This document shows, in pieces, positions 41,059-50,332 of a DNA stretch of 52,384 nucleotides. Where the stretch lies: the NCBI GenBank assembly GCA_016235865.1, contig JACRIK010000029.1, forward strand, positions 1-52,384, in the 5' to 3' direction. This stretch comes from Planctomycetota bacterium (GTDB lineage Bacteria > Planctomycetota > MHYJ01 > JACQXL01). The notes under the pieces are model-generated. The model worked only from the letters and a program-made list of their open reading frames with translations. It was not told the DNA's origin and did no database searches. Made by a program: the position numbers and the translations under genes. Each line of letters opens with the position of its first letter. Position 1 is the first letter of the stretch.

Positions 41059-41820
41059 TTATCCTTTCTTTACCCCATTCACAATCTTAATAAACGACTC
41101 GGCCGTAAGCGAGGCGCCGCCCACCAGGGCGCCGTCAATATCCTCTTGGGCCGCTAATAATCCGATATTATCCGGTTTGACGCTGCCGCCGTAGATAATC
41201 CGTATCTCCCGGGCAATGGTCTCGCTACTCAGGTGCGCCAGGAGCTTGCGGATAAATAAATGCACCTCCTGGGCCTGTTCCGGCGTGGCGTTTTTGCCGG
41301 TGCCGATGGCCCAGACCGGCTCGTAGGCCACAATGATATTCGGGAAATTATCCGCGGCAATCTCATCAAGCCCGGCCTCGACCTGCTGGCGGATGACCCG
41401 TTCGGTGGTGTTCTCCTGGCGCTCCTCCAGCAATTCACCCACGCAGAAGATGGGCTTTAAACCCGCGGCCAGGGCCGCCTTAATCTTCTTATTAATGGCA
41501 TCGTTATCCTCCTTGAATATCTGCCGGCGCTCGGAATGCCCGATAATCACGTATTCGCAGCCGATATCCTTGAGCATGGCGAATGCCACCTCGCCGGTAA
41601 ATGCGCCCTGGGGCTGGAAATATCCGTTCTGGGCGCCCAGCCGTATCTCCGAACCCTTCAGGGCATCTTTGACGGCCGCCAGGTAGACATAAGGCGGACA
41701 GAGCGCCGCCTCCTTGCCTTCCATATCCTTTAAACCGTTCTTGATATCCGCGGTTAAGGTTATCGCCTCTTCCAACTTAGTATGCATCTTCCAATTGCCG
41801 GCAATAAAAGGCGTTCTCAT
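41059..41820 (-). CDS. tpiA: triosephosphate isomerase
   Basis: 253 residues. Interconverts dihydroxyacetone phosphate and glyceraldehyde 3-phosphate in glycolysis. 'FIAGNWKMHT', catalytic His in 'VIIGHSERR', catalytic Glu in 'VAYEPVWAIGTGKNATPEQAQEVH', and phosphate-binding 'IIYGGSVKPDNI' are complete. A GGAG ribosome site 7 bases upstream supports the ATG. Confidence 0.96.
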   Translation of the reverse strand: MRTPFIAGNWKMHTKLEEAITLTADIKNGLKDMEGKEAALCPPYVYLAAVKDALKGSEIRLGAQNGYFQPQGAFTGEVAFAMLKDIGCEYVIIGHSERRQIFKEDNDAINKKIKAALAAGLKPIFCVGELLEERQENTTERVIRQQVEAGLDEIAADNFPNIIVAYEPVWAIGTGKNATPEQAQEVHLFIRKLLAHLSSETIAREIRIIYGGSVKPDNIGLLAAQEDIDGALVGGASLTAESFIKIVNGVKKG

Positions 41821-42118
41821 ATCTGATCTCCTCTTTACTGCCCGTTTGAGTAAAACGAATTATGGCGCTCACGGGCAGTTATCCCGACAGTATTTGCCGG
41901 GGCAATACCTTTCAGGAACCACCATTATTATTTCCTGTTTTCCCAAAGTCAACTAAATTAGCAATTATTTAACCCGGCACGCAAAAGTATGCGCCGGACT
42001 GAAAAATACGATTTTACTTATTTTTCTTGAATATCCTGCCGATAATAATAATAATCACTGCCAGGCGGATATTATCCACCGGCCGGGATAAAATATTAAA
42101 AAAAGGAAAGGAGCGGAT
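41821..42118. promoter_or_regulatory. divergent intergenic region between tpiA and the porin gene
   Basis: Both genes point away from this 298-base gap, so it should hold two promoters. On the plus strand TTGAAT (42027-42032) with TAATAA (42049-42054) is a weak pair. A hairpin with arms CCGG..CGCA and TGCGCCGG lies at 41974-41997 (loop AAAAGTA). The porin ribosome site GGAAAGGAG is at about 42104-42112. No riboswitch family could be assigned. Confidence 0.35.
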
Positions 42119-43486
42119 ATGAAGAAAATAGGACTGCTGGTCGCGGTGGCATTCGTCATTGCGGCTGCCAACCTGCTTGATGCGAACCCGGTTGTGACAG
42201 ACCAATCGGCTACCGGCGCCAAGCAAATCAAGATCTCTGGCGAGATGGAAACACCCATGGTCTCCAGGGATGCCGGGGTAAACAGCGTTCTGGACGGCGC
42301 CCCCCAGGTGGGCGATACCCTCTGGTCACCCCTTATCACACTCAACCTGGAAGCGGCCTTGGGCGACAAAATCACCGGATTGATTCAATTACAGAACAGA
42401 CGCCTTGAGACCGGAGTCGGCACTGCCGCCAATATGGATTTCTTCGGCGGCACTAATGTTGAACCGGCCGTAAAACAGGCGCTGCTTAAATTGGAGAAAT
42501 TCATCGTCCAGGACCTGACCTTCACCTACGGCTTGCAGAATCTCAAAACCACCCTGCGCGACGGCGAAGGGGCGTTCTTCCTGGATACCGGCTATGCCAG
42601 CACCACTGGCCCCCTGACCGAACCGAACGGCGCCGTTTGGAACCGCGCCAAGACTAACGGCGAATTCGGCGGGCTGCGTTTTGATTACGGCTCGCTCAAG
42701 AACAGCAATTTACAGGGCTTACTATTTACCGGCACGGTAAATAAAAACCCCACCGGCGGATTGCACGATACGACCTCGCTCACCGGCGCTGTGGCCTGGT
42801 TTAAGCTGGGCGATGAGAAAATCATCAATGCCCTGCTGACCCAGTTAAACAATGCCGAGAACGGGCTGAAAGTCCAGACTATCGGCGCGGGCGTCAATTA
42901 CAACGGCGCGATGCCCAATTTGGGAGCTTATGCCGAATATTACAACCAGACCGGCGATGCCGCGGTTGGCGTAAAACAATCCGCCTCGGCTTATCGGCTG
43001 GGCGCAAAGTATGATGTCCAGCATTCCTTAAAACCCTATGTGGATTTATCATACTGGTTCCTTTCAGGCGGCGGCACCACCAAGAACAATAACTTCATCT
43101 CTCTGGAAAACGTCAAATCCACCATGATACTGGAAGATGAGGTGTTCGGCCTGGATTTGGACAGCAACTATACCGCCATTAAGCTGGAAACCGGCGTGGC
43201 GACCAAGGTTGACCTGGACAAGGACGGCTCACCCGAAGACCTTAAGGTAAAACTCCTGTTCGGCCAGTTTACGCTTTCGGACCAGCCCATGGGTATGACC
43301 GGTGTTGACGATTCCCTGGGCACCGAGGTTGATTTGGTTGTCACCCTGCAGTATAACCCGAGCGTTTCGTTTACGTTGGGTTATGCCACCTTAAGCAGCG
43401 GCGGGTTCTTCACAGACCCAACAACATATGGTGCGGCTGAGGATTCAATGAAAATGGTGTCCTTTGGCGCCAATGTAAAATTCTAA
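42119..43486 (+). CDS. outer-membrane beta-barrel (porin-like) protein
   Basis: 455 residues. Signal peptide MKKIGLLVAVAFVIAAANLLDA. The rest alternates short amphipathic strands with turns ('ITLNLEAALGDKITGLIQLQNRR', 'FTYGLQNLKTTLRDGEG', 'YRLGAKYDVQHSLKPYVDLSYWFL'), ending in an aromatic-rich final strand and a terminal Phe (MVSFGANVKF), a typical outer-membrane insertion signal. This predicts a 14-18 strand barrel; the substrate is unknown. It has a strong ribosome site before it and a strong terminator behind, so it is a single-gene unit likely to be well expressed. Confidence 0.8.
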   Translation: MKKIGLLVAVAFVIAAANLLDANPVVTDQSATGAKQIKISGEMETPMVSRDAGVNSVLDGAPQVGDTLWSPLITLNLEAALGDKITGLIQLQNRRLETGVGTAANMDFFGGTNVEPAVKQALLKLEKFIVQDLTFTYGLQNLKTTLRDGEGAFFLDTGYASTTGPLTEPNGAVWNRAKTNGEFGGLRFDYGSLKNSNLQGLLFTGTVNKNPTGGLHDTTSLTGAVAWFKLGDEKIINALLTQLNNAENGLKVQTIGAGVNYNGAMPNLGAYAEYYNQTGDAAVGVKQSASAYRLGAKYDVQHSLKPYVDLSYWFLSGGGTTKNNNFISLENVKSTMILEDEVFGLDLDSNYTAIKLETGVATKVDLDKDGSPEDLKVKLLFGQFTLSDQPMGMTGVDDSLGTEVDLVVTLQYNPSVSFTLGYATLSSGGFFTDPTTYGAAEDSMKMVSFGANVKF

Positions 43487-43508
43487 GAGTAAGCATCCGG
43501 AGATGTCC

Positions 43509-43549
43509 GCCCCCCGCCCCGATGTAACATCGGGACGGGGGGCTTTTTT
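43509..43549 (+). terminator. strong rho-independent terminator after the porin gene
   Basis: GCCCCCCG (43509-43516) pairs with CGGGGGGC (43536-43543), and CCCGATGT pairs with ACATCGGG inside. A run of six T follows (43544-43549). It stops plus-strand transcription; on the minus strand no T-run follows. Confidence 0.9.
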
Positions 43550-43563
43550 ATTGGAGTCTATCA

Positions 43564-44550
43564 CTAATCCAGCGCCGGGTTGTATTCCTCGTTAATGTCT
43601 AGGTAATTGGCGCCGGTATCCAGTCCGCCGATGGCATATATCTTGTTGTTGACTACCGCAACAGACAGTCCGGTCCGAAAGGTAGGCATCGATTGCTTTA
43701 CCGCCCATTGGTTGGCATTCGGGTCATAGAAATAATTGGTCTGGTAATAATAATATTGCCCTGAACTGTAGTTTTCGCCTCCGATAAAGTATATCTTGTT
43801 ATTGATTACGCCCAGTCCGGCACACCCCCTTTGAGCCGGCACAACCGCCCCATTGAACCAACTATTTAAACCGGGTTCGTACATCTCATTGGCGTCTTCA
43901 TAGGTGGTTAAGCTGGTGATTCCGCCCATGGCGTATATTTTGTTGTTGGCCATTCCGGCGCAATGTCCGCCCCGGCCGACAGTCATCGAGGCGCCGGTAG
44001 TCCAGGTGTCGCTGGCCGGAGTGTATATCAGGATAGGCAGGTAAAGCGTACCGAAATCGTTTCCGCCGGTGACATATATCTTGTTGTTGAATACCGCCAC
44101 AGCCACCGCGCTCCGGGATACCGGCATAGGCGTTTTGGCCGCCCAGGTGTTGGAGACCGGGTCATATTCGTCGACCGTGGCATAGTATGTCGAGCCGTCA
44201 TATCCTCCGATGGCGTATATCTTGTTATTGACCACGCCGATGGCCAGGGCCCGCCGGGCTATAGGTATGGGCGCTTTGGCGGTCCAGGTGTTGGCCACCG
44301 GGTCGTATTCCTCGTTTACAGCCTGATTGCTGAATGAATTAATGCCGCCGATGGCGTATATCTTGTTATTGACCACGCCGACGGCGCATAAGGCCCGGGC
44401 AGTGAGCATGGGTGACTTGGTGAACCAGGCCTGCTGAGCGCTGCTGCCGCTTGAGCCGCTACTGCCGCCGCAACCGCCGTAACTCGCCACGCTAACACAG
44501 GCAATGAATACGCTGAATATGATAACCTTTAACCATGGCTTGTTTGTCAT
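43564..44550 (-). CDS. Kelch-repeat lipoprotein
   Basis: 328 residues. The signal peptide ends with Cys in 'SYGGCGG', a possible lipoprotein site, followed by a Ser/Gly linker. Six Kelch repeats fill the rest, each with 'VVNNKIYAIGG....' and '..(E/Y)YDP..NTW..K.PMP..R' segments, predicting a six-bladed beta-propeller. Such extracytoplasmic propellers bind ligands or partner proteins; the ligand is unknown. A good AAAGGA ribosome site precedes the ATG. Confidence 0.85.
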   Translation of the reverse strand: MTNKPWLKVIIFSVFIACVSVASYGGCGGSSGSSGSSAQQAWFTKSPMLTARALCAVGVVNNKIYAIGGINSFSNQAVNEEYDPVANTWTAKAPIPIARRALAIGVVNNKIYAIGGYDGSTYYATVDEYDPVSNTWAAKTPMPVSRSAVAVAVFNNKIYVTGGNDFGTLYLPILIYTPASDTWTTGASMTVGRGGHCAGMANNKIYAMGGITSLTTYEDANEMYEPGLNSWFNGAVVPAQRGCAGLGVINNKIYFIGGENYSSGQYYYYQTNYFYDPNANQWAVKQSMPTFRTGLSVAVVNNKIYAIGGLDTGANYLDINEEYNPALD

Positions 44551-44653
44551 ATATTATTCCTTTCTGTTATATAAAAACTAAGCGGGCAAAATCACTGATG
44601 TCTTGGATGTAATATAACCGGATTTACCGGGAAATCAAGCACTTTCTTATTTT

Positions 44654-46846
44654 TTATCTCCTGCCGAATCGCCAGGCCAGGAGCATCTCCAGACCCACCG
44701 AAACCAGCAGGATGTAGAGCAAATACTTCCACAATTGACTGGTGGATAAGTCCGAAGAATCCTTCAGCGGCAGCCCGATTGTCCCTACGGGATAAACTCC
44801 ATTGTCCCTGAAATCAAGCCCTTCGGCCGGGAATATCTCAACCGAAGGAATAAATGCCTTCAGTTCCTCCAGTGTTATCTTGCGCAGGTCGCCCTCAACC
44901 GGGTTCGGATTGACCGCAAAGAAAAACCCCTGGCTGCCGCCCGAGAGGGTGTATAAACCGGCATCCCGGGTGTCGTAGCGTATGACCGAGGATGTGGAAC
45001 TGAGCGCCGACGGCGCCAGTGAAATAGAATCATTTTTAGACAGGCGCAGAGTATAGTTAGCTGACGGCGACTCCGCGGAAATCTCTATCGGCTCGCCGAC
45101 AATCAGGTTGCGATTCACCGCCCGGTCGCGAAACGAGGCCAAATACATGGCCAGTTGGTCAACCAGCATCACATACATCGGCCGGGCCGGCATCAGGTTC
45201 CATTCGTTATCAGCCGAGGTGCCAATAACCATCACCCGGCCCTTGCCAACGGTTTTCTCGGCTATGATGGTTGGTTTATCAGGCCGGTTGAGCCGCGCTA
45301 AAACTGTTGCCGTTACTCCCTCTTCCACCAATCCGTAATACTGATAGACCGCCAGCGTATTAAACCGCTCTTTGATGGACGAGAAGAACGCCAAGGCCGG
45401 GTGGGCTAAATCAATCTCGCCGAACCTGGCTATTTCATTGTGCGCCGGGTCGCCCTTGACCTCGCCTAACGGGCAAGGCAACAACCCGGCCCCATTATTA
45501 TATAGTAATTCATTATAGGCCGCCCGGTTTACCCGGTCGCCCAAGAACACCATCAGCCCACCGCCGTTACGGACGAAATTCTCCAGCTGCTCCGCCTTAT
45601 CCCGGGTCAGGAATTCCACGTTTGCCATGATAATCAGGTCATATATCCCGATTTTTATGTCCTCAGTATTTATAAACTGGGTAGCGGTGGCCGTATCAAT
45701 CCGGTACGGGGAAAAGACATCGCCGCTTGTCCCGTAAGGAGCTGACTGGGCAGACGGCGCTAAGGCATAACGCAAGAAAAGAATCTCGTCCTCGGACGGC
45801 TCAATCCCTGGCTCTCCGTTAATTATCACGGTATTTATGCCATCCTTGACCGCCACCGGATACAACCGGCTGTCATCGAGCATCAGGTTATCCGAGCCCA
45901 GCTCTATCTTTACCCAATACTGGCCCGGCTCGTTAAATGTATGGATAAAGGGAACTACCACCGAATTATTTCCCGGTATCTCCGCGGTTGACGAAGCATA
46001 TCTCTGCCCCTGGATAGAGAAACTAACCTGAAGCGCACCCGGCGGAGCATCAGAGTTTGAATAATTCTTTATCTCAGCATAAAAGGTAACCGGTTTCCGG
46101 GCGGTAATAATAGTCTTATCGGTATAGACGCGGCTAATCTGGGTATTGCCGGGATTGAGCGGCCCGACCTGAATAACATTTACGGGCGTCGAGCCCAGAA
46201 TATCCTTTTCTTTGAGGGTATTTATTTTATCCCAGGCCACCCGCTGGTTATCGGTTACCAGATACATAATCTTCCTGGATGAGGTGGATTTGTTCAATAT
46301 CTCCCGGGCCAGGGCAAACATCTTGGATATATCCGTATCATAGTCCGAGAGAGCCAGATTAGCCAGTTTGCTCCTGGCCTGTTCCATCTGGTATGCTGAC
46401 TCGCTGATAAGTATTTCCGGCCGGCCTGAGATGGTGATAATGGAAAGCTTGTCGCCTTTTTCGGGCTTGAGCTGCCCCATCAACCCGGCCGCCGCCTTTT
46501 TGGCATCTTCAAATGCATTTGACATGCCCAACCGGTAACCCATACTGTAGGAATTATCTATGGCAATGACCAGATGGGTATCCGGTTCCTTGAAGAGCAC
46601 GCTGCCTTTGAGATACGGCTTAGCCAGGACAAAGGCCAAAACGGTGACAATCAGCATGCGCAGGAGCAGCAGGATGAGCGATTCCATCCGGAGCCGACGC
46701 CGGTTCTTATGCAGCGCCTTCAAGAGAAAATCCATGGCCGCCCAGCGGACTTGCTGGTAGCGCCGGCGGTTCAGCAGGTGGATAATCAGCGGTATGGCCG
46801 CGGCCAGGGCCAGCCAGGCAAATAACGGATTGACAAAATTCAGCAT
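44654..46846 (-). CDS. BatA-like membrane protein with von Willebrand A domain
   Basis: 730 residues. The N-terminal BatA/DUF1550-like module has two membrane segments and 'NPLFAWLALAAAIPLIIHLLNRRRYQQVRWAAMDFLL'. A VWA domain follows with the metal-ion site 'VIAIDNSYSMG'. A beta-sandwich region and a glutamine-amidotransferase-like fold region ('FVRNGGGLMVFLGDRVN') come next, and a membrane segment lies near the C-terminus. Similar proteins sit with MoxR and DUF58 proteins in one operon, as here, and are thought to act in envelope stress or complex assembly. Confidence 0.85.
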   Translation of the reverse strand: MLNFVNPLFAWLALAAAIPLIIHLLNRRRYQQVRWAAMDFLLKALHKNRRRLRMESLILLLLRMLIVTVLAFVLAKPYLKGSVLFKEPDTHLVIAIDNSYSMGYRLGMSNAFEDAKKAAAGLMGQLKPEKGDKLSIITISGRPEILISESAYQMEQARSKLANLALSDYDTDISKMFALAREILNKSTSSRKIMYLVTDNQRVAWDKINTLKEKDILGSTPVNVIQVGPLNPGNTQISRVYTDKTIITARKPVTFYAEIKNYSNSDAPPGALQVSFSIQGQRYASSTAEIPGNNSVVVPFIHTFNEPGQYWVKIELGSDNLMLDDSRLYPVAVKDGINTVIINGEPGIEPSEDEILFLRYALAPSAQSAPYGTSGDVFSPYRIDTATATQFINTEDIKIGIYDLIIMANVEFLTRDKAEQLENFVRNGGGLMVFLGDRVNRAAYNELLYNNGAGLLPCPLGEVKGDPAHNEIARFGEIDLAHPALAFFSSIKERFNTLAVYQYYGLVEEGVTATVLARLNRPDKPTIIAEKTVGKGRVMVIGTSADNEWNLMPARPMYVMLVDQLAMYLASFRDRAVNRNLIVGEPIEISAESPSANYTLRLSKNDSISLAPSALSSTSSVIRYDTRDAGLYTLSGGSQGFFFAVNPNPVEGDLRKITLEELKAFIPSVEIFPAEGLDFRDNGVYPVGTIGLPLKDSSDLSTSQLWKYLLYILLVSVGLEMLLAWRFGRR

Positions 46847-46873
46847 AAATTAATAGCTCATCCAAAAATCTAA

Positions 46874-47764
46874 CTACTTCGCCGTTCTCCGGGCCAGATA
46901 GGCGCTTAAAGCCACATCCAATTTCTGATCCGTGGTTATCAGGTTATAATCAATCCGATTGGCCTGGCAGCCACGCCTGATGCCGTCCGTAAAGTCGTTG
47001 AGCACCTTGAGATAATCGGCCTTTAAAGCAATCGGGTCAGAGGTTATATCAGAATATTCCTCCAGTCCTTCAAAACGGGTCATCCGGTTGAACGGGAACC
47101 TCATCTCAAAATCGTCCAGGATATGGAAGACAATCACATCCTGGCCCCGCGACCTGATGCGGTTCAGGCCGGTCAGAATATTATCCGGTTCATCCAGCAG
47201 GTCTGAGATAACGATAACCATGCCCTTGCGGTCCAGGCGCTCGGAAATATAATCAGCCACGTTTTTGATATCGGTCTTCTTCTGGGGTGTAACAATCGAA
47301 AGTTGGTTGAGCACCAGATTCAGATGCGCCTGGTTGCTGTGCGGGGCGATGATTTCCCTGATTTCCGAATCAAACAGCACCAACCCGACCGCATCCTGCT
47401 GCTGAATCATCAGATAACTCAGGGCCGCGGCGATATAACGGCTGTATTCCAGCTTGGTCACCTCGCTCGAACCGTAGGCCATTGACTCCGAGACATCAAA
47501 GAGGATATAGCAGGCCAGATTGGTCTCCTGCTTGTATTGCTTGACCGAGAGCCGGTCCGAACGGCCGAAGAGTTTCCAGTCCAGGTGGCGCAGGTCGTCG
47601 CCCGGCACATATTCCCGGTGTGTGACGAACTCGGCGCTCACGCCCTTATACGGACTCTGGTGCATCCCGGCAATGTAACCCTCGACCACCAGCCGGGCCT
47701 TGAGGTCCAGGCGACTAATCTTGTTCAGCACCTTGGGGTCTAAATATTTAAGGTATTCTTGCAT
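46874..47764 (-). CDS. DUF58 family protein with VWA-like fold
   Basis: 296 residues from the ATG at 47764 (the open frame runs back to a TTG at 47782). The DUF58 signature is clear: 'GVSAEFVTHREYVPGDDLRHLDWKLFGRSDRLSVKQYKQETNLACYILFDVSESM', where 'DVSESM' is the VWA metal site. It lies between the moxR and BatA-like genes, the standard three-gene set. Function is probably MoxR-dependent maturation of partner proteins. Confidence 0.92.
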   Translation of the reverse strand: MQEYLKYLDPKVLNKISRLDLKARLVVEGYIAGMHQSPYKGVSAEFVTHREYVPGDDLRHLDWKLFGRSDRLSVKQYKQETNLACYILFDVSESMAYGSSEVTKLEYSRYIAAALSYLMIQQQDAVGLVLFDSEIREIIAPHSNQAHLNLVLNQLSIVTPQKKTDIKNVADYISERLDRKGMVIVISDLLDEPDNILTGLNRIRSRGQDVIVFHILDDFEMRFPFNRMTRFEGLEEYSDITSDPIALKADYLKVLNDFTDGIRRGCQANRIDYNLITTDQKLDVALSAYLARRTAK

Positions 47765-47826
47765 AAGTAAAGCGTAGAGCAAAGAGCGTAGAGCAACCCC
47801 GAAAGCATTCGGGGAAGCCCTATGCT

Positions 47827-48888
47827 CTATGCTTTAAATATCTTCGGCAATGACTTGTCTTCCAGCAACTCATTCTTGGCCAGGGGCGTAATCTCGATAA
47901 GCTTATCAATAATCTTATCCGTAGTGATACCCTCGGCCTCGGCCGCGAAGTTCCTGATAATCCGATGCCGCAGGACCGGATAGGCCACCGCCTTGACATC
48001 ATCGCTGGTGACATAATAACGTCCCTGGAGCAGAGCCCGGGCCTGGGCGCTGGTGATGATATACTGGCTGGCCCGCGGCCCGGCGCCCCAGGATATCCAC
48101 TGCCGGATAAATTCCGGCACCTCGCTGGCGTCCCCGTTTGTCGCATTCACCCGGGTCTGCCGGACTAATTTCAGGGTGTATTTCAATATGTAATCCGCCA
48201 CCGGCACCTGCTTGACGGTCGACTGCAGTTTCAGGATATCCTCTTTCGTCAGCACCTTTTCCAGTTTGACATCAAAAGGCGACTGGGCCAGGTTCATGAT
48301 GCTCATCTCCTCTGCATCCTTTGGGTAATCCACCTGGATACTGAACATAAACCGGTCCAGCTGCGCCTCGGGCAGCGGATACGTGCCTTCCTGCTCGATG
48401 GGATTCTGGGTGGCCAGGACAAAGAACGGCTGTTCCAGATGATATTTATTCCCGCCGGCCGTCACCTGCAGCTCCTGCATCGACTCCAGCAACGCTGATT
48501 GGGTCTTGGGCGGCGTCCGGTTGATTTCATCGGCCAGAATCACGTTGGCAAAAACCGGCCCGCGGATGAATTGCAAGCATCGGTTGCCGGTGGTCCGGTC
48601 GTCCTGGATGACATCCGTGCCGGTAATATCCGAAGGCATCAGGTCCGGCGTGAATTGTATCCGATTGAATGACAGCGACAGCGTCTGGGCCAGGGCCCGG
48701 ACCATCAGGGTCTTGGCCAGTCCCGGCACGCCCACCAGCAGGCAATGCCCCTTGGAAAAGATGGAAATCAGCATCTCCTCAATCACCTGCTCCTGTCCGA
48801 CCACGGCCTTCTTCATCTCTGCCTTAATGCGCTCATAGGCGTCCTTCATTTTCGTTACCGATTCCATATTTAATTCTTCTGTTGGCAT
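47827..48888 (-). CDS. moxR: MoxR-family AAA+ ATPase
   Basis: 353 residues from the ATG at 48888, which has AAGGAG 6 bases upstream; the longer frame starts in repeat DNA. Walker A 'CLLVGVPGLAKTLMVRALA', Walker B 'ANVILADEINRTPPKTQSALLESM', sensor 1 'FVLATQNPIEQEGTYPLPEAQLDRFMF', and sensor 2 region 'GASPRAS'-type 'WGAGPRASQYIITSAQARALL' are all present. A chaperone-like ATPase working with the DUF58 and VWA proteins encoded downstream. Confidence 0.94.
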   Translation of the reverse strand: MPTEELNMESVTKMKDAYERIKAEMKKAVVGQEQVIEEMLISIFSKGHCLLVGVPGLAKTLMVRALAQTLSLSFNRIQFTPDLMPSDITGTDVIQDDRTTGNRCLQFIRGPVFANVILADEINRTPPKTQSALLESMQELQVTAGGNKYHLEQPFFVLATQNPIEQEGTYPLPEAQLDRFMFSIQVDYPKDAEEMSIMNLAQSPFDVKLEKVLTKEDILKLQSTVKQVPVADYILKYTLKLVRQTRVNATNGDASEVPEFIRQWISWGAGPRASQYIITSAQARALLQGRYYVTSDDVKAVAYPVLRHRIIRNFAAEAEGITTDKIIDKLIEITPLAKNELLEDKSLPKIFKA

Positions 48889-48904
48889 ATTATTCTCCTT
48901 TACA

Positions 48905-48989
48905 AATCCCCTCTTACCCCCCTTTGACAAAGGGGGGAAGCCTGGGGGGATTTAATTCGTGTGATTCGTTTTATTCGTCTTATTCGTGT
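48905..48989. repeat. dispersed palindromic repeat, copy 3, plus ATTCGTGT-type repeat
   Basis: 48905-48950 reads CCCCCCTTTGACAAAGGGGG with flanks like the copies at 29697 and 51972. It is followed by a run of TTCGTGTGATTCGTTTTATT-type units up to the end of the GH99-like gene. Similar ATTCGTGT units are seen at 31770-31865 and at the end of folC. Confidence 0.65.
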
Positions 48990-50213
48990 TTACTCTTTCA
49001 GTCCCTCTTTGGTCAACCTCAAATACAAGTCTTGGTAATTATAATACCTGTATCCGCCGGTCAGCTCTGCCGGCGCCGAGCCCGGGGTCATAAAATCACT
49101 CGTCACCGGCTCAATCTGGGTATCGTCCGAGAACCCGTTGAACGAATTTATCATCAGCATGCCCAGCGACGGGTCAACATATTTCCGGGCGATATCAAGA
49201 TAAACCGCATAGGTCGTACCCTCGTTTTCCTTGTCCACCGTGGCCTCGCGCGGCAGGATCGAATACTTATCCGCCTCTTTATTATACCCGCGGTTATTGA
49301 ATCCGGGCATGGCGCAGGGAATAAACATCCCGTTACTCTCCCGGGCCAGCTGCTGGTAACTGCGGAATAGCGCGTCCAAATCCTTGAAGAACCCGGTCAG
49401 GACCGGCAGTCCGTCGTATCTGGTCGGACCGACAATCGTGTGCGCGGTGATGGCGTCAAAAACCGCTATCCGCTTTTTGTCCGGCCTGGTCTGGCGGCTG
49501 TCGCCTTCCGGGAAAATCACCTCGTCGCCCACCAGGAAGATATCCAATCCCGTCCTCTGCTGAACCACGTTGCAGGTCTTGGTTAGGGCCAATTCATAAT
49601 CGCCCCGCAGCAGGTGCGAGACATATATGAACACCACCGGCCGGTTATTGATTTTCAGGTAATTCGGCTCCTTGAAATACTCATCCGCCGCGTAGAGCAG
49701 GTGATTCTGCAGCAACCTCAAGCTGTCATGGTCTATAATCACCACCCCCTTCTCAAAAGTCAGGATATAAGGCGTCTGGTAAACCAGGCAGAACTTAAAA
49801 TCGCTCTTAGCGCGCTTGAGATAGGCGCTGAAATAGTTCTTGATAGTCACGTCCGAGGCCGAGCCCGGCCCGAACCAGTTCATGGCGAAGAAATCAATGC
49901 CGGCGCCCCTGGCCCAGTCCAGGTGCTGCTTTATCACCGCCTCGTCGCGGCAGGTGTATTCGCCCAGCTGCGGCTGCTGCTGGATATTCAGTTTCTCACG
50001 CAGGTATCTCTGCCAGAACGGCGAATCCTTGGCATCGTAGGTGTGATAATAGGCGCCGACCGAAATAGTCTTGGTTATCGGCGCCGCCTGGGCCGGAACG
50101 GCCTGGCCCGGCTTGCCCTTAGACACAGACAAAATCACCACAAAGGCAATGGCCGCGACCAGCGTCAGCGCGCCGACCACGATTAAAATAATATATATCT
50201 TTCGCATCGCCAT
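48990..50213 (-). CDS. GH99-like glycoside hydrolase-family protein, membrane anchored
   Basis: 407 residues. One N-terminal membrane segment (about 5-30) acts as signal or anchor. The catalytic-type domain begins 'SVGAYYHTYDAKDSPFWQRYLRE...QPQLGEYTCRDEAVIKQHLDWARGAGIDFFAMNWFGPGS', the hallmark of the GH99/WbsX-like group. 'KINNRPVVFIY' and 'LMINSFNGFSDDTQIEP' (where GH99 enzymes have 'W.NEW.EG..IEP') follow. The usual 'WNEW' acid motif is altered to NSFNGFSDDTQIEP, so activity is uncertain. Probably processes a surface glycan. Confidence 0.75.
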   Translation of the reverse strand: MAMRKIYIILIVVGALTLVAAIAFVVILSVSKGKPGQAVPAQAAPITKTISVGAYYHTYDAKDSPFWQRYLREKLNIQQQPQLGEYTCRDEAVIKQHLDWARGAGIDFFAMNWFGPGSASDVTIKNYFSAYLKRAKSDFKFCLVYQTPYILTFEKGVVIIDHDSLRLLQNHLLYAADEYFKEPNYLKINNRPVVFIYVSHLLRGDYELALTKTCNVVQQRTGLDIFLVGDEVIFPEGDSRQTRPDKKRIAVFDAITAHTIVGPTRYDGLPVLTGFFKDLDALFRSYQQLARESNGMFIPCAMPGFNNRGYNKEADKYSILPREATVDKENEGTTYAVYLDIARKYVDPSLGMLMINSFNGFSDDTQIEPVTSDFMTPGSAPAELTGGYRYYNYQDLYLRLTKEGLKE

Positions 50214-50332
50214 CTAATATACTATTTGTGCCGACCCAAGACAAATAAAACCGCCTTTTACTTGACCAAAAGTTTTATATATACCATTATGTGCTGAAAT
50301 TGACTTAATCCTTGTATAGAAAGAAGGAACGT

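Noticed and set aside
41821-42118. Cyclic-di-GMP riboswitch upstream of the porin gene
   Set aside because: A CACGCAAAAGTATGCG stretch recalls part of the motif, but the second conserved half is missing; it is a simple hairpin.
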